Shown here: piece after piece, positions 13,591 through 14,103 of the stretch
Layout: the number at the start of each line of letters is the position of its first letter
Position numbering within the stretch: the first letter of the stretch is position 1
NCBI GenBank assembly: GCA_017380355.1
Contig: JAFOED010000063.1
Span: 1 to 14,103, forward strand
Direction: 5' to 3'
From: Ruminococcus sp.
Lineage (GTDB): Bacteria > Bacillota > Clostridia > Oscillospirales > Acutalibacteraceae
Length of the DNA stretch: 14,103 bases
Notes under the pieces: model-generated
The model's database searches: none
Seen by the model: the letters and a program-made list of their open reading frames with translations, nothing else
What the model was told of the DNA's origin: nothing
Program-made: the position numbers and the translations under genes

Positions 13591-14103
13591 ATAAGTTACA
13601 CTTTCTCCTGCAGGGCAGATGATGCAGTTGGCGACGTCGTACTTTCCTTCCTGATCGGCTGCATTCACGATGATGAGGGCCTTGCAGTTTTCAGGATTCC
13701 ATCCCTCGTCAAGCTTTATCGTGAACCCTTTGCTTTTCTTGTCGCCGGGAACCATCCTGTCCAGCTTTGTACCGTAAATCCTGAGGTTGAGGCTTTCGCC
13801 TGCCATTGCCCTGAGGGCATTGTTGTGGATGTGCTGCCAGTCGGCTGTAGCTCCTTCCTGATCCGACTCTATGCCGTCTTCAAGGACCCAAACCGCTATC
13901 CTGTAGATGTTTTCCTTGGAGGCCTTGATCTCTGTATTGACATACATGACGCCATCCTTGACGCTTGCTGCGGCGCAGATTCCAATGTCTGCATGATCCT
14001 TATGCAGGGCGTCGATATATGACTTTATTGTAGCGGCCGCTATCGATGTTCCTGTGCTTTCTGTTGTCAGATTGAAGGTCAGCTCAGGGTAAATTCCGCT
14101 GCA
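13585..14103 (-). CDS. Omp28-like surface protein, C-terminal part (partial, Bacteroidales type)
   Basis: On the minus strand the frame is open from the right edge to the join, giving about 173 residues. They resemble the C-terminal domain of Omp28-related outer-membrane/surface lipoproteins of Bacteroidales. A beta-rich stretch contains YRIAVWVLEDGI, followed by a polar segment, then HIHNNALRAMAGESL, and a final CPAGESVTYDY that looks like the natural C-terminus. The N-terminus and signal peptide lie beyond the window, and the true stop codon is not visible. Past 13585 the frame merely runs on antisense to fumC (stop at 13540). Higher GC and different codon use set it apart from everything to its left. 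The function of Omp28 proteins is poorly known. Clostridia have no outer membrane of the Bacteroidales kind, so a native location here is implausible. Confidence 0.72.

Noticed and set aside
14033..14040. A NotI recognition site (GCGGCCGC) near the right edge, which could mark a cloning vector junction.
   Set aside because: It lies inside the continuous Omp28-like frame, coding for three alanines, and the frame continues on both sides, so it is natural sequence and not the chimera point.
13584..14103. Insertion of a mobile element into fumC.
   Set aside because: No transposase, integrase, terminal inverted repeat or attachment-like repeat is visible, and the inserted DNA codes for an ordinary surface protein of another phylum. 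A chimera is simpler.
1..14103. tRNA or rRNA genes, CRISPR arrays and riboswitches.
   Set aside because: No cloverleaf, rRNA-like sequence, regularly spaced repeats or recognisable aptamer was found by reading; faint structured RNAs could be missed without a covariance search.

Overview
The window looks like the chromosome of an anaerobic, hydrogen-producing member of the Clostridia, most plausibly an Oscillospiraceae/Ruminococcus-type gut or rumen bacterium. The grounds are moderate-to-low GC, AGGAGG-type ribosome binding sites, a clostridial aromatic amino-acid operon and a Rex/HydS/hydrogenase cluster resembling the one known in Ruminococcus albus. The last ~520 bases do not fit. They carry part of an Omp28-like protein typical of Bacteroidales, on the opposite strand and at visibly higher GC (55% in a sampled 60-base stretch, against 40% in one inside the dehydrogenase gene).

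Positions 1-6451 (+ strand) form a tightly packed chorismate/tyrosine/phenylalanine operon: the 3' end of a prephenate dehydratase (pheA), aroB, aroC, a fused aroE-aroK, aroQ, aroA, tyrA and a GNAT acetyltransferase. Genes overlap or are separated by at most about 20 bases. Together they cover 3-dehydroquinate synthesis through chorismate and on to prephenate-derived products; DAHP synthase is not in view. A strong intrinsic terminator (6469-6503) ends the operon.

Positions 6504-6762 are a regulatory region: an extended -10 sigma-A promoter, a large inverted repeat in the predicted 5' leader, and a weak candidate Rex operator just before the rex ribosome binding site. No gene is seen there.

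Positions 6763-12230 are a redox/H2-responsive operon: rex, two tandem thioredoxin-like [2Fe-2S] proteins, a PAS-containing sensory-type [FeFe] hydrogenase (HydS), a SpoIIE-type PP2C phosphatase with an uncharacterised C-terminal domain, and a group-B-like [FeFe] hydrogenase. The likely logic is that Rex reads NADH/NAD+, HydS reads H2 or ferredoxin redox state and passes this to the phosphatase, and the second hydrogenase disposes of electrons as H2.

Positions 12270-13584 hold a lactate/malate dehydrogenase family enzyme and the first quarter of a class II fumarase. The dehydrogenase is LDH-like overall but has Arg where LDHs have the specificity-determining Gln. With fumC next door, this raises the possibility that it acts on oxaloacetate/malate in a reductive branch to fumarate and succinate.

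At about 13584 fumC breaks off in mid-gene and the Omp28-like fragment begins. This is most simply an assembly or cloning chimera rather than biology.
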